Shown in pieces: positions 1 through 9,359 of a stretch of DNA of 64,000 nt (the first letter of the stretch is position 1; every line of letters begins with the position of its first letter). The notes beneath the pieces were generated by a model. It saw only the letters and a list, made by a program, of their open reading frames with translations. It had not been told where the DNA came from and did not search any database. A program made the position numbers and the translations under genes. Origin of the DNA: Sinomicrobium kalidii (GTDB lineage: Bacteria > Bacteroidota > Bacteroidia > Flavobacteriales > Flavobacteriaceae). The stretch covers positions 5,066,501 to 5,130,500 of the forward strand of contig NZ_CP089211.1 in assembly GCF_021183825.1 (NCBI RefSeq), given 5' to 3'.

Positions 1-615
1 GATATAACTGTAACCTATACCCTGACCAATAATGACGAACTCAAGGTGAATTACCGGGCAACCACCGATAAAAAAACGGTGGTGAACCTTACTCAGCATT
101 CCTATTTTAACCTTGCCCCGGACAGCGAAAATATTCTCAGTCAGGAACTGCAGTTAAATGCCGATGCTTTCCTCCCGGTAAGCAAAACCTTGATCCCTAC
201 CGGAGAATTAAAAAAAGTTGGAGGCACTCCGTTTGATTTCAGGCAATCCAAAACTGTAGGGAAAGATATCGAACAGCAGGATGAGCAGTTGAGCTACGGG
301 AATGGCTATGATCATTGCTGGGTGCTGAACGGTGAAAACGGCAGTATGAAAAAAGCCGCTTCCCTTTACGATCCTTCAAGTGGCCGTGTGATGGAAGTAC
401 TTACCACAGAGCCCGGCATTCAGTTTTATTCCGGAAACTTCCTGGACGGGTCACTGACCGGGAAAGGAAATAAAAAATACGGTTTCCGTTCCGGTTTGTG
501 CCTGGAAACGCAACACTATCCCGATGCTCCCAACCAGCCCGATTTCCCGACTACGGTGCTCAACCCGGGAGAAGAATATAACACAACGACTGTTTTCAAA
601 TTTTCTGTTAAATAA
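1..615 (+). CDS. galM: Aldose 1-epimerase (galactose mutarotase), 5' end outside window
   Basis: The reading frame is open from base 1, so the N-terminal part lies outside the window; 204 residues remain. It interconverts the alpha and beta anomers of aldoses, here probably arabinose or galactose. The visible part has the family signature NLTQHSYFNL, which carries a conserved active-site histidine, and near the C-terminus CLETQHYPDAPNQ, where the glutamate is the expected catalytic base. The C-terminal NPGEEY and final strand are also typical. It lies 53 bp upstream of a sodium/sugar symporter on the same strand and probably shares its transcript. The position before an arabinan locus suggests it prepares released sugar for isomerase or kinase steps encoded upstream of the window (inference). 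Confidence 0.93.
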   Translation, partial: DITVTYTLTNNDELKVNYRATTDKKTVVNLTQHSYFNLAPDSENILSQELQLNADAFLPVSKTLIPTGELKKVGGTPFDFRQSKTVGKDIEQQDEQLSYGNGYDHCWVLNGENGSMKKAASLYDPSSGRVMEVLTTEPGIQFYSGNFLDGSLTGKGNKKYGFRSGLCLETQHYPDAPNQPDFPTTVLNPGEEYNTTTVFKFSVK

Positions 616-668
616 AACTTATGGAATCAGGGGACACCTCACTTTTCCATAAAAACCGACCATAACAC

Positions 669-2285
669 ATGAAAAGTTTAGATACTTTAGACTGGATATG
701 TATATCCATTTACTTTTTAGTCCTGTTCGGCCTGGCCTTATGGGTAATATTAAAGAAGACAAAAAATACTGAAGATTATTTCCTCGCCGGAAGAAATATA
801 GGCTGGTTCGTAGTAGGAGCCTCCATATTTGCTTCCAACATCGGCTCGGAACACGTAGTGGGGCTGGCCGGTGCCGGTGCCGGAGATAAAATGCCCATGC
901 TTATTTTTGAGATCCAGGCCTGGGTGGTACTGATCCTGGGCTGGGTATTCCTGCCGTTCTATGCACGCAGCGGTGTGTTTACCATGCCGGAGTTCCTGGA
1001 ACGGCGGTTCAGCGCAAAATCCCGGTGGTTTTTGTCCGTTGTATCCCTGGTGGCTTACATACTCACTAAAGTTTCGGTTACAATATATGCCGGAGGGGTA
1101 GTGGTTTCCGCATTACTCGGTATCAATTTCTGGGTAGGTGCCATAGCCACAGTGATTTTAACAGGAGTTTATACCATTTTCGGGGGGATGCGTGCCGTGG
1201 TCTATACGGAAACCCTGCAAGCCATTATTCTTGTGATCGGTGCGACAGCGCTGACCTTTATCGGCCTGGATCATGTTGGCGGATGGGGAGAACTGAAAGC
1301 TACCCTCGGACCGGAATACTTCAACATGTGGCGACCGCCTTCCGATCCCGACTTTCCCTGGCCGAGCTTGTTCATCACCAGTACCATTATCGGTATTTGG
1401 TATTGGTGTACCGACCAGTATATCGTACAGCGGACATTGACGGCAAAAAACCTCAAAGAGGGAAGGAGAGGAGCCATTTGGGGTGCGTTCCTTAAATTGC
1501 TTCCCGTGTTTATATTTTTAATTCCTGGAGTTATAGCCCTGGCCTTAAAGCAAAAAGGATTGCTGGAGTGGGATACTCCGGACCAGGCTTTTCCCGTACT
1601 CATGAGTAACCTGTTACCTTCGGGACTTCGCGGACTGGTAGCTGCAGGCTTGCTTGCCGCCTTGATGAGTTCCCTCGCATCTGTGTTCAATTCCTGTTCT
1701 ACCCTGTTTACCGTGGATATCTATAAAAAACTCAAACCGGACACCCCGGAGATAAAACTGGTACGTATAGGACGAATAGCAACATTGGTCGTAGTGTTTC
1801 TCGGTATAATCTGGATTCCCATCATGGCCAATATATCCGGTGTGCTTTATGAATACCTGCAATCCGTGCAATCCTATATAGCCCCTCCGATTACTGCGGT
1901 ATTCCTGCTCGGTATCTTCTACAAGCGGATCAATGCCACAGGAGCATACGCTACGCTGGTTATCGGTTTTATCATCGGGATGGGCAGGATCGCTATCGAA
2001 TTGATGAGTGACAGTTTTACATCGGGGAGTATACTGCATACCCTGGCAACAATGAATTTCCTGACTTTCGGCGCCTGGTTCTTCCTCTTCTGTATTATAT
2101 TGCTAGTAGCGGTGAGCCTGTTAACTCCGGCTCAGGATGAAAAACAACTGGCGGGACTGACATTCGGCACATTATCATCTAAGGAAAAAAGCAGTGAAAA
2201 AAGCTATTCCTGGGTAGATATTGCCGCTTCCGTAGTGATCCTGGCTATTGTGATCTGGGTAATGATATCATTTAACGGAACTTAA
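669..2285 (+). CDS. SSS-family sodium/sugar symporter (SGLT-like)
   Basis: A 538-residue integral inner-membrane protein of the sodium:solute symporter family. It would import a monosaccharide with Na+. The N-terminus shows TM1 (about residues 8-28), then the family segment EDYFLAGRNIGWFVVGAS and ASNIGSEHVVGLAGAGA, typical of the SGLT branch. About 13-14 hydrophobic segments are spread along the length. There is a long loop near residues 215-235 and a hydrophilic tail before the last TM. It lies between the aldose epimerase and the SusC/D locus, so L-arabinose is the likely substrate, though the sequence alone does not prove specificity; xylose, glucose or galactose remain possible. A terminator-like hairpin follows the stop. 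Confidence 0.92.
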   Translation: MKSLDTLDWICISIYFLVLFGLALWVILKKTKNTEDYFLAGRNIGWFVVGASIFASNIGSEHVVGLAGAGAGDKMPMLIFEIQAWVVLILGWVFLPFYARSGVFTMPEFLERRFSAKSRWFLSVVSLVAYILTKVSVTIYAGGVVVSALLGINFWVGAIATVILTGVYTIFGGMRAVVYTETLQAIILVIGATALTFIGLDHVGGWGELKATLGPEYFNMWRPPSDPDFPWPSLFITSTIIGIWYWCTDQYIVQRTLTAKNLKEGRRGAIWGAFLKLLPVFIFLIPGVIALALKQKGLLEWDTPDQAFPVLMSNLLPSGLRGLVAAGLLAALMSSLASVFNSCSTLFTVDIYKKLKPDTPEIKLVRIGRIATLVVVFLGIIWIPIMANISGVLYEYLQSVQSYIAPPITAVFLLGIFYKRINATGAYATLVIGFIIGMGRIAIELMSDSFTSGSILHTLATMNFLTFGAWFFLFCIILLVAVSLLTPAQDEKQLAGLTFGTLSSKEKSSEKSYSWVDIAASVVILAIVIWVMISFNGT

Positions 2286-2312
2286 TAATTACAAAGAAAT
2301 CAAAGCTTGTTT

Positions 2313-2350
2313 AAAGCCCCGGGAGCATCGTCTTTCGGGGCTTTTATTTT
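2313..2350 (+). terminator. Intrinsic terminator after the symporter gene
   Basis: AAAGCCCCG (2313-2321) pairs with CGGGGCTTT (2336-2344) across a 14-nt loop and is followed by a T-rich tract. It closes the galM-symporter transcript and separates it from the SusC/D operon. Confidence 0.8.
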
Positions 2351-2545
2351 AACATAAAATCACTCTGAATATGTACGTTTTAAGATTATTTGTAAGATTT
2401 TATTGAGTTATTACCATATAAGGGCGATAAAATGCTAATATAGTATTAAAATCAGCTAATATCTTATTTAACAGGATGGAGGGTTAGTTTATACTTTTAT
2501 AACGTGTATAGGATACACTTTATAATAACTAACTCTTTACGTACT

Positions 2546-5500
2546 ATGAAAACGAATAATCCATCTATCTTTTCATTATGGAAAAGAAAAACAGATTTCG
2601 GAGCGGTAAACAGGCAACTTTTTTTTATACTTTGTTTTTGCTGGTCCGTATCGTCCTTTGCACAGCAGGTTGTCAGGGGAACCGTAACGGATGAACATGG
2701 AATACCTATCGGCGGAGCCTCAGTATTGGAAAAGAACACCACAAATGGTAGTGTCACCGATTTTGACGGAAACTACGAACTGACTTTAAGCACTGAAAAC
2801 CCCGTTATCGTAGTGTCTTATTTGGGATTTCAGACCACTGAGATGAATGTGGGGGACCGCACGAACCTGGATATCCTTTTAAAGGAAGATATGCAGGAAT
2901 TGGATGAAGTAGTGCTCATCGGGTTCGGGACACAGAAAAAGGCAGACGTAACCAGTGCTGTAGCTACAGTCAAATCCGAGGATTTCATCCAGGGAAATGT
3001 AAGGGACGCAGCGCAGTTGATCCAGGGAAAAGTTGCAGGGCTGACCATTTCCACACCCTCGGGAGACCCCACAGATGGTTCGCAGATCAATTTACGGGGG
3101 ATGTCGTCATTACAGGGCGGGACAAATCCTCTGGTCCTGATTGACGGTGTTCCGGGTAACCTCAATACTGTAGCTCCCGAAGACATTGAATCCGTAGATG
3201 TACTGAAGGACGGATCGGCCACAGCCATTTACGGTACCAGGGGAACCAACGGTGTGATTATCATAACCACCAAAAAAGGCAACTACAATATTAAACCTAC
3301 CATAGAATACAATGGTTATGCCTCGCTTTCGACTATCGCTAACAAACTGGATTTTTTAAGTGCTTCGGACCTTCGGCAAAAATGGGATGAGGGATATACC
3401 TTTACCGGGGCAAACCTTCAGGATTTCGGAGCAGATACCGACTGGCTGGACGAAATTACCCGGAACGCCTACAGCCAGGTACATAACCTTACTTTCAGAG
3501 GAGGTAGTGAATCTACCAATCTTACTGCCTCGTTGAATTACAGAGATATAGAAGGGATTTTTCTGAAATCGGATAACAAGAAATATACCGGACGGATCAG
3601 TGTTAACCACGCCATGTTCGACAACAAGCTGAAAACTAATCTCGGACTTATTGTAAGTGAGCAAACATTCAGTGCCTTAGGTGACGGAGATAGTTTTGAT
3701 CCCTATATTTACAGGCAGGCCTTGATAAGAAACCCCACGGAGCCCGTAAGGGACGAAAACGGGAACTGGTTTGAGAGAGATGTATACTTTTACGATAACC
3801 CCGTAGGCTATATCCAGGAAACTATCGGGGAGAACAGGTACAGAAATGTCCGTTTCGACATTAGTGTGAGCTATGATTTCAGTAGTAACCTCAGTGTCAA
3901 AGGGCTTTACACCCGAAAGGGGAATTCCAACATCCGTGGTTTTTACCGGACAAAAAACCATGTGTCTACGGTAAAATACGGACAGGACGGGTTCGCTTCC
4001 CGGGGAACAGATGATTATGTCGGGAATTACGGGCAAATAACCGCAGATTATAACCAGGAGTTCGGAAAACACAAGTTAACGGGCTTACTGGGATATAATT
4101 ATGAAGATAACACCAATGAAGGGTTCTGGGCCAATAATCGCCGTTTTCCTACCGACGGTTTTGGCTATAATAATTTGGAAACCGGTCAGGGACTTCAACT
4201 CGGTGAAGCGGGTATGGGAAGTTATAAGAATGAAGATAAGCTCATCGCGTTCTTTTCACGGGTGACTTACAATTTTGACGACCGCTACCTGCTGCTGGCC
4301 AGTTTCCGGCGGGAAGGATCTTCCAGGTTTGGCGAAAATTACAAATGGGGAAATTTTCCCGGGATTTCGGCGGGATGGCGCATCAGCCAGGAATCTTTTA
4401 TGGACAGTGTTGACTGGGTCTACAACCTGAAGTTAAGGGCCGGATTCGGGATTACGGGAACCAATGCGGGATCCAGGTATCAATCGTTAAGCGGACTGAC
4501 GTATAGAAATTACTTTTTGTACAACGGAAACTGGATAAGGGAACTGGTGCCCACAAGGAATGCAAACCCCGATTTGCGGTGGGAGAAAAAGGAAGAGTTC
4601 AATTTCGGACTGGACTTCAGTTTTCTCAATGACCGTATAAATGGTTCCGTAGATTATTACAGCAGAAGGACTAAAGATGCATTGTGGAATTATAGTGTTC
4701 CCACACCTCCTTATTATTACAGCGAAATGACTGCAAACGTAGCGGAGATCAAAAATTCAGGGCTGGAATTTTTGGTAAATGTTATTCCGTTTAAAACGGA
4801 TAATTTCCAATGGACGGCCAACCTTACCTACTCTACCAATACCAATGAAGTGGTATCCCTTTCGAATGATGAATTTCAGCTTACCAACGACTTTTTTGAC
4901 GAAGGGGCTACTGGAGAACCCATACAGGTAAGTACACACAGGATACAGGAAGGACAGCCGATAGGAAACTTCTTCGGGTGGAAAAGCGTGGATATTACCG
5001 AAGACGGGATCTGGCTGATCGAGACTCCCGACGGAGATGTCATCCCCGCTACTGAATCCACTACGGAAGACAGACAGATTCTGGGAAATGGCCTTCCAAA
5101 AGCTTATTACAGCTGGAACAATACGGTGAAGTATAAAAACTGGGATTTCCAGATGAACATGAGGGGAGCACTGGACTACCAGATACTCAACTTTTCCAGG
5201 ATGTTCTATGAGAACCCCACAGTGGATTACAATACGTTAAAATCGGCCTATGATAAGGTTTATGGCAAGGCGGTACTCAACGATGTTCAAAGATTGGTAA
5301 GCTATTATGTGGAAGATGGGGATTTTCTCAAAATTGACAATATAACCCTGGGGTATACATTACCTAAGTCGGTTTTAAAATTTGCGGAGAATTTCAGGAT
5401 CTACGCATCAGGTTTAAACCTGATTACCATTACCGGATATAAGGGGGTTGATCCGGAGGTGAACAGGAACAGGGATTCGGCTAACGGGGTAATTCCCGGA

Positions 5501-5566
5501 AATGACAACAGGGATAAATACCCTTCTACAAGAACCTTTTCATTAGGAATTAACTTCACATTTTAA
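2546..5566 (+). CDS. SusC/RagA-type TonB-dependent outer-membrane transporter
   Basis: A 1006-residue TonB-linked porin that should import arabinan or arabinogalactan oligosaccharides across the outer membrane. After a signal peptide (ending near SSFAQQ, about residue 40) comes a carboxypeptidase-regulatory-like domain (VVRGTVTDEHGIPIGGASV, to about 120). The TonB-box-like LDEVVLIGFGTQKK follows, then the plug with LIDGVPG and the AIYGTRGTNGVI motif. The rest is a 22-strand-type barrel ending in the usual aromatic residue (INFTF). I start at ATG 2546: the frame stays open upstream to a GTG at 2504, but that adds 14 residues before the normal signal peptide. The partner SusD gene begins 11 bp downstream. 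Confidence 0.95.
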   Translation: MKTNNPSIFSLWKRKTDFGAVNRQLFFILCFCWSVSSFAQQVVRGTVTDEHGIPIGGASVLEKNTTNGSVTDFDGNYELTLSTENPVIVVSYLGFQTTEMNVGDRTNLDILLKEDMQELDEVVLIGFGTQKKADVTSAVATVKSEDFIQGNVRDAAQLIQGKVAGLTISTPSGDPTDGSQINLRGMSSLQGGTNPLVLIDGVPGNLNTVAPEDIESVDVLKDGSATAIYGTRGTNGVIIITTKKGNYNIKPTIEYNGYASLSTIANKLDFLSASDLRQKWDEGYTFTGANLQDFGADTDWLDEITRNAYSQVHNLTFRGGSESTNLTASLNYRDIEGIFLKSDNKKYTGRISVNHAMFDNKLKTNLGLIVSEQTFSALGDGDSFDPYIYRQALIRNPTEPVRDENGNWFERDVYFYDNPVGYIQETIGENRYRNVRFDISVSYDFSSNLSVKGLYTRKGNSNIRGFYRTKNHVSTVKYGQDGFASRGTDDYVGNYGQITADYNQEFGKHKLTGLLGYNYEDNTNEGFWANNRRFPTDGFGYNNLETGQGLQLGEAGMGSYKNEDKLIAFFSRVTYNFDDRYLLLASFRREGSSRFGENYKWGNFPGISAGWRISQESFMDSVDWVYNLKLRAGFGITGTNAGSRYQSLSGLTYRNYFLYNGNWIRELVPTRNANPDLRWEKKEEFNFGLDFSFLNDRINGSVDYYSRRTKDALWNYSVPTPPYYYSEMTANVAEIKNSGLEFLVNVIPFKTDNFQWTANLTYSTNTNEVVSLSNDEFQLTNDFFDEGATGEPIQVSTHRIQEGQPIGNFFGWKSVDITEDGIWLIETPDGDVIPATESTTEDRQILGNGLPKAYYSWNNTVKYKNWDFQMNMRGALDYQILNFSRMFYENPTVDYNTLKSAYDKVYGKAVLNDVQRLVSYYVEDGDFLKIDNITLGYTLPKSVLKFAENFRIYASGLNLITITGYKGVDPEVNRNRDSANGVIPGNDNRDKYPSTRTFSLGINFTF

Positions 5567-5577
5567 AACACGGAACC

Positions 5578-7194
5578 ATGAAAACAAATTATATAACTTC
5601 ATTTAAGATCAGGACCTTGACACTGGGCATTCTTTTTGGTATGTCACTTTTAGGGTGCACCAAGCTGGACGAGGACGTTTTTTCGGAAGTAACGGAAGAT
5701 TCTTTTGTTCCTGCCGATTCGGATGTAGTGGCTGTAATGGCTTCGGCCTATACACCGCTGCGATATATCATGGGATGGCAAGGGTTATTCGACCTGCAGG
5801 AAGAACCGGCCGATATGATCGTCACCCCTACGAGGCCCAACGGATGGGATGACGGGGGAACCTACAAAAGAATGCACAAGCATGAATGGGATAACCTCCA
5901 GTGGCAGCCCAGAAATACCTGGATCATGTGTTTTAAAGGAATAAATAATGCAAACAGGGTGATCCTTCAGGTGGAATCCGGGGACCTTCCCGTAACTGAA
6001 GAACAGGTTACGGATATTGTAGCGGAAATGAGAGCGCTTCGGGCCCTGTATTATTCCATGCTCCTCGATACGCATGGAAACGTACCGATCATTTCCAGTT
6101 ACAGTGATGAGCTACCCGTTCAGAATACCAGGAAAGAAGTGTATGATTTTGTGGTATCTGAGTTGAACGAAGTGATTCCTTTCCTGTTGGAAGTCACGCC
6201 GGAAAATAAAAAATTGACTTACGGACGTATGACCAGATATGCGGCATATCACATACTGGCCAGAGTATATCTCAATGCAGAAGTATATAGCGGCACGGCC
6301 CGGTGGGCAAAATGTATAGAAGCATGCGATGAGATCATAAACGGAGGTGCATATAGCTTGTCAGGGAGTTATAAAGCTGTTTTCGGGGCACATAATGAAG
6401 ATAATCCCGAAATAATATTCGCCGTTCCTTACCATGAGATATATGCTAACCAGGGAGATTATTATATATGGAATGCCCATATGAAGATGTTACTGCCCGA
6501 CCACAGACGGGTCTTTGATATGGAAGCACAACCCTGGGGAGGGTCCAGCTGTAATCCACAGTTTATAGATAGTTATGATCCTAACGATAATCGATTGGAA
6601 GATACCTGGCTTATGGGAGACCAGTTTGATGCCAATGACGGAAGCGTGGTGATGACCCTGGTCAAGGAAATGCCGAGTATCAAAGGCTGTGATTTTACCG
6701 AAGGTTTCAGATGTGGGAAATACGAAATCGAACCCGGAGCTACAGGCTCTTTAAATAATGATTTTCCATTTTTGAGATATACAGATGTCCTGATGATGAA
6801 AGCCGAAGCGCTGTTGAGGACCGGACAAAGCGATGCAGCCGCACAGATAGTAACGGAGATCAGAATGCGGTCCTTTGACGATCCTGCCGATGCTGCGGTT
6901 ACCGGAGCAGAACTCGAAGGAGATACTACTGTTGAATACGGAACACTGGCAGAAGATGGAAGTATCGACAACCCCGGCGATCAATCTCCCGTACAATACG
7001 GGCGTTTTCTCGATGAACTCGGATGGGAATTTGCCTGTGAAGCCAGAAGGAGGACAGACCTGATCAGGTTCGGGGTTTACCAGACAAAAAGCTGGTATAA
7101 CCATGAGCCAAAAGGAGAGTATACCATCTTGTTCCCCATAGGCCTGGAAGAAATGAACACCAATGCCAACCTGGAACAAAATCCGGGATATTAA
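5578..7194 (+). CDS. SusD/RagB-family glycan-binding lipoprotein
   Basis: A 538-residue surface lipoprotein that caps the SusC barrel and binds the oligosaccharide. The N-terminus has a type II signal with lipobox LLGC (about residues 24-27), followed by acidic residues as expected for export to the cell surface. The SusD pattern of helical repeats follows. The C-terminal RagB domain includes FPFLRYTDVLMMKAEALLR, ELGWEFACEARRRTDLIRFG and the closing ILFPIGLEEMNTNANLEQNPGY. It is cotranscribed with the SusC gene (11-bp gap). Specificity for arabinan is inferred from the following GH127 and GH51 genes. Confidence 0.95.
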   Translation: MKTNYITSFKIRTLTLGILFGMSLLGCTKLDEDVFSEVTEDSFVPADSDVVAVMASAYTPLRYIMGWQGLFDLQEEPADMIVTPTRPNGWDDGGTYKRMHKHEWDNLQWQPRNTWIMCFKGINNANRVILQVESGDLPVTEEQVTDIVAEMRALRALYYSMLLDTHGNVPIISSYSDELPVQNTRKEVYDFVVSELNEVIPFLLEVTPENKKLTYGRMTRYAAYHILARVYLNAEVYSGTARWAKCIEACDEIINGGAYSLSGSYKAVFGAHNEDNPEIIFAVPYHEIYANQGDYYIWNAHMKMLLPDHRRVFDMEAQPWGGSSCNPQFIDSYDPNDNRLEDTWLMGDQFDANDGSVVMTLVKEMPSIKGCDFTEGFRCGKYEIEPGATGSLNNDFPFLRYTDVLMMKAEALLRTGQSDAAAQIVTEIRMRSFDDPADAAVTGAELEGDTTVEYGTLAEDGSIDNPGDQSPVQYGRFLDELGWEFACEARRRTDLIRFGVYQTKSWYNHEPKGEYTILFPIGLEEMNTNANLEQNPGY

Positions 7195-7234
7195 TAGCCT
7201 TTACTTTTGAATTTAACCTATAAAGCAGACACCT

Positions 7235-9145
7235 ATGAAATTAACCGATCTTAAAACAAAAAACGTGAATAACCGTAAGGGGTCAGTCCTTACACTATTT
7301 TTTACAGCAGCCATTCTGGCCGTTTTGATTACCGGATGTGCCAAGGTAGATCCGGAACTTCCGGATACTGATCCGGAAACACCATCTGAGGGAGCATTCG
7401 ATCCTTCTGCGGTGGATACCTCCAAAATCTATATCCCGCAGGAGTTTAGCGATATGGATTTTTTTGACAGTACAAGCACCTGGTATTACGGACGCAGCAG
7501 GCAGTCCGAGCATTTCATTGTGTTTTGGGGAGAAGATTACGGAAACCGTGATCCCGGCTCGGCCGAAGTTCCTGCTGCATACCGGGTGGATATTGACGAC
7601 ATGTTAAACAAGGCCGAAGCGTTTTACGACCTGAACGTCAATGAACTCAAATTTGCCGAGACCGGAACAGGAAACTCCAATCTCGACAATTATAAAATGA
7701 TGATCTTCCTGTACTATCAGGATGAATGGCTGGCTACGGGTTCGGGTTACGACGATGTTATCGGGGCTTTATGGGTAAGTCCCAATACTTCCCAGCCCGT
7801 CGGTTCGACTATTGCCCATGAAATAGGGCACAGTTTCCAGTACCAGGTACATTGCGACCTGGGAGGCGGATCGGGCTTCCGTTACGGCTTTGGCGGGAAC
7901 GGCGGTAATGGCTTTTGGGAACAGACCGCACAATGGCAGGCCTATCAGAGTTATCCCGATCAGGCATTCACCTCTCACCATTTCGGGGTGTATACCGAAA
8001 ACTATTTCAGGCACATTTGTCATGAAGATTATCGCTATGCCAGCTATTTTATACATTATTACTGGGCAGATAAACACGGGAAGGATATTATAGGCAGGTT
8101 ATGGCGTGAAGCGGAAGAGCCCGAAGATCCCATCCAGGCCTATATGCGTATTACCGGGATATCGACACAGCAGTTCAATGACGAAATATACGATGCGGCC
8201 ACCAGATTTGTTACATGGGACCTCGATGCCATACGGGATATCGGTGCAGATTACATCGGGGCGCAAACCTATAAAAGTACAATGCTTGACGACGGTAGCT
8301 ATCAGGTTACTTACGATCACTGTCCTGGAACTACCGGTTACAATGTCATCCGGTTAAGTGTTCCGGCGGCAGGTACCGAAATAGCCACCGAATTTACCGG
8401 CATGGTGAATGCTTCGGGCTTTAACCAGGTGGAAGCCCCCGGAAGGGCAGGATGGCGGTACGGTTATGTAGCCCTGCTGGAAGGTGGCAGCCGGGTATAT
8501 GGCGATATGAACCAGGGAACAAACAATACCGTCTCTTTCACGGTTCCGGAAAATTGCAGTAAATTATGGTTTGTGGTTACCGGGGCACCGGATACCTATG
8601 CCCCGCATCCCTGGGACGATGACGAAAGCAATGACGACCAATGGCCTTACAAGGTGAAATTTACAAACACCGACCTTTACGGGAACATCCCGATCGATGA
8701 AACACAACCACCTGCCGATGTAACTTTGACATATGATATAAGTTTTCCGTATAGTGCCGATACTTATCCGGGCACGTCTGTGGTACTGGATGAAGACCTT
8801 GCCGACCTGGCACAGGCTTTTGTTCTGCAACCTAACGAGATCGCGAACGAAATGGACGGCAGTATTACATTCCATGCGGTGGAAAGTGACGGCAGTCTTA
8901 ACAGTGAAACCACGGCCAATGGGTACGGACACTGGTTCGACGCCAATGGGGATGTATCTGCCTGGGGCAGCAATGCGAGGGTGTATGCTGAATACGATGC
9001 CACAGCCTTTAAGTTCGACATAGGACAATATCCCGGACAATGTGCACCCGGTGACCAGTATACCATAAAACAGGCTTTGGTATATGAATATGAACCCGGA
9101 CAAACCGTTCAGGCAACCTTTGTATTCAATATTACAATTCAATAA
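7235..9145 (+). CDS. DUF6055-DUF4859 lipoprotein with zinc-peptidase-like HEIGH motif
   Basis: A 636-residue predicted lipoprotein (lipobox LITGC). The central part resembles the DUF6055 family. It carries HEIGH (H195-E196-H199) in a segment reading STIAHEIGHSFQYQ, followed by a glycine-rich loop and GFWEQTAQW, which resembles the metal site and downstream glutamate of gluzincin/metzincin-like folds. The C-terminal 140 residues resemble DUF4859 (probably a carbohydrate-binding beta-sandwich). It lies 40 bp after susD and should act at the cell surface. The HExxH suggests a metallopeptidase or a degenerate relative; no substrate is known to me. A role in opening arabinogalactan-protein or extensin-type glycoproteins would fit the beta-L-arabinofuranosidase neighbour, but that is inference. 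Confidence 0.7.
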   Translation: MKLTDLKTKNVNNRKGSVLTLFFTAAILAVLITGCAKVDPELPDTDPETPSEGAFDPSAVDTSKIYIPQEFSDMDFFDSTSTWYYGRSRQSEHFIVFWGEDYGNRDPGSAEVPAAYRVDIDDMLNKAEAFYDLNVNELKFAETGTGNSNLDNYKMMIFLYYQDEWLATGSGYDDVIGALWVSPNTSQPVGSTIAHEIGHSFQYQVHCDLGGGSGFRYGFGGNGGNGFWEQTAQWQAYQSYPDQAFTSHHFGVYTENYFRHICHEDYRYASYFIHYYWADKHGKDIIGRLWREAEEPEDPIQAYMRITGISTQQFNDEIYDAATRFVTWDLDAIRDIGADYIGAQTYKSTMLDDGSYQVTYDHCPGTTGYNVIRLSVPAAGTEIATEFTGMVNASGFNQVEAPGRAGWRYGYVALLEGGSRVYGDMNQGTNNTVSFTVPENCSKLWFVVTGAPDTYAPHPWDDDESNDDQWPYKVKFTNTDLYGNIPIDETQPPADVTLTYDISFPYSADTYPGTSVVLDEDLADLAQAFVLQPNEIANEMDGSITFHAVESDGSLNSETTANGYGHWFDANGDVSAWGSNARVYAEYDATAFKFDIGQYPGQCAPGDQYTIKQALVYEYEPGQTVQATFVFNITIQ

Positions 9146-9359
9146 AAACAATTGATAAATAATTACTGACAAAATGAAATTTACATCGGTGAAGTTCACC
9201 TATCCGGAGGATGATCCTTTGAGGACAGCACCCCTTTTTCCCGATCTTAAATAGAATCCGGGAAATTAGACAGTGATGAAGGAGTGATAAGTTCTTTAAT
9301 TTAGCACCAGGTACTGTATAAATTATGGGAGCAACCCTCCCGATATTGACAATAACCAT

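Noticed and set aside
4345..4362. GGGGAAATTTTCCC resembling the eCIS promoter boxes
   Set aside because: It is inside the susC coding sequence, with no partner box or -33/-7 elements.
9174..9254. 26-codon ORF between the DUF6055 and GH127/146 genes
   Set aside because: It is short, shows no family features and could be chance; the region may only hold leader sequence.
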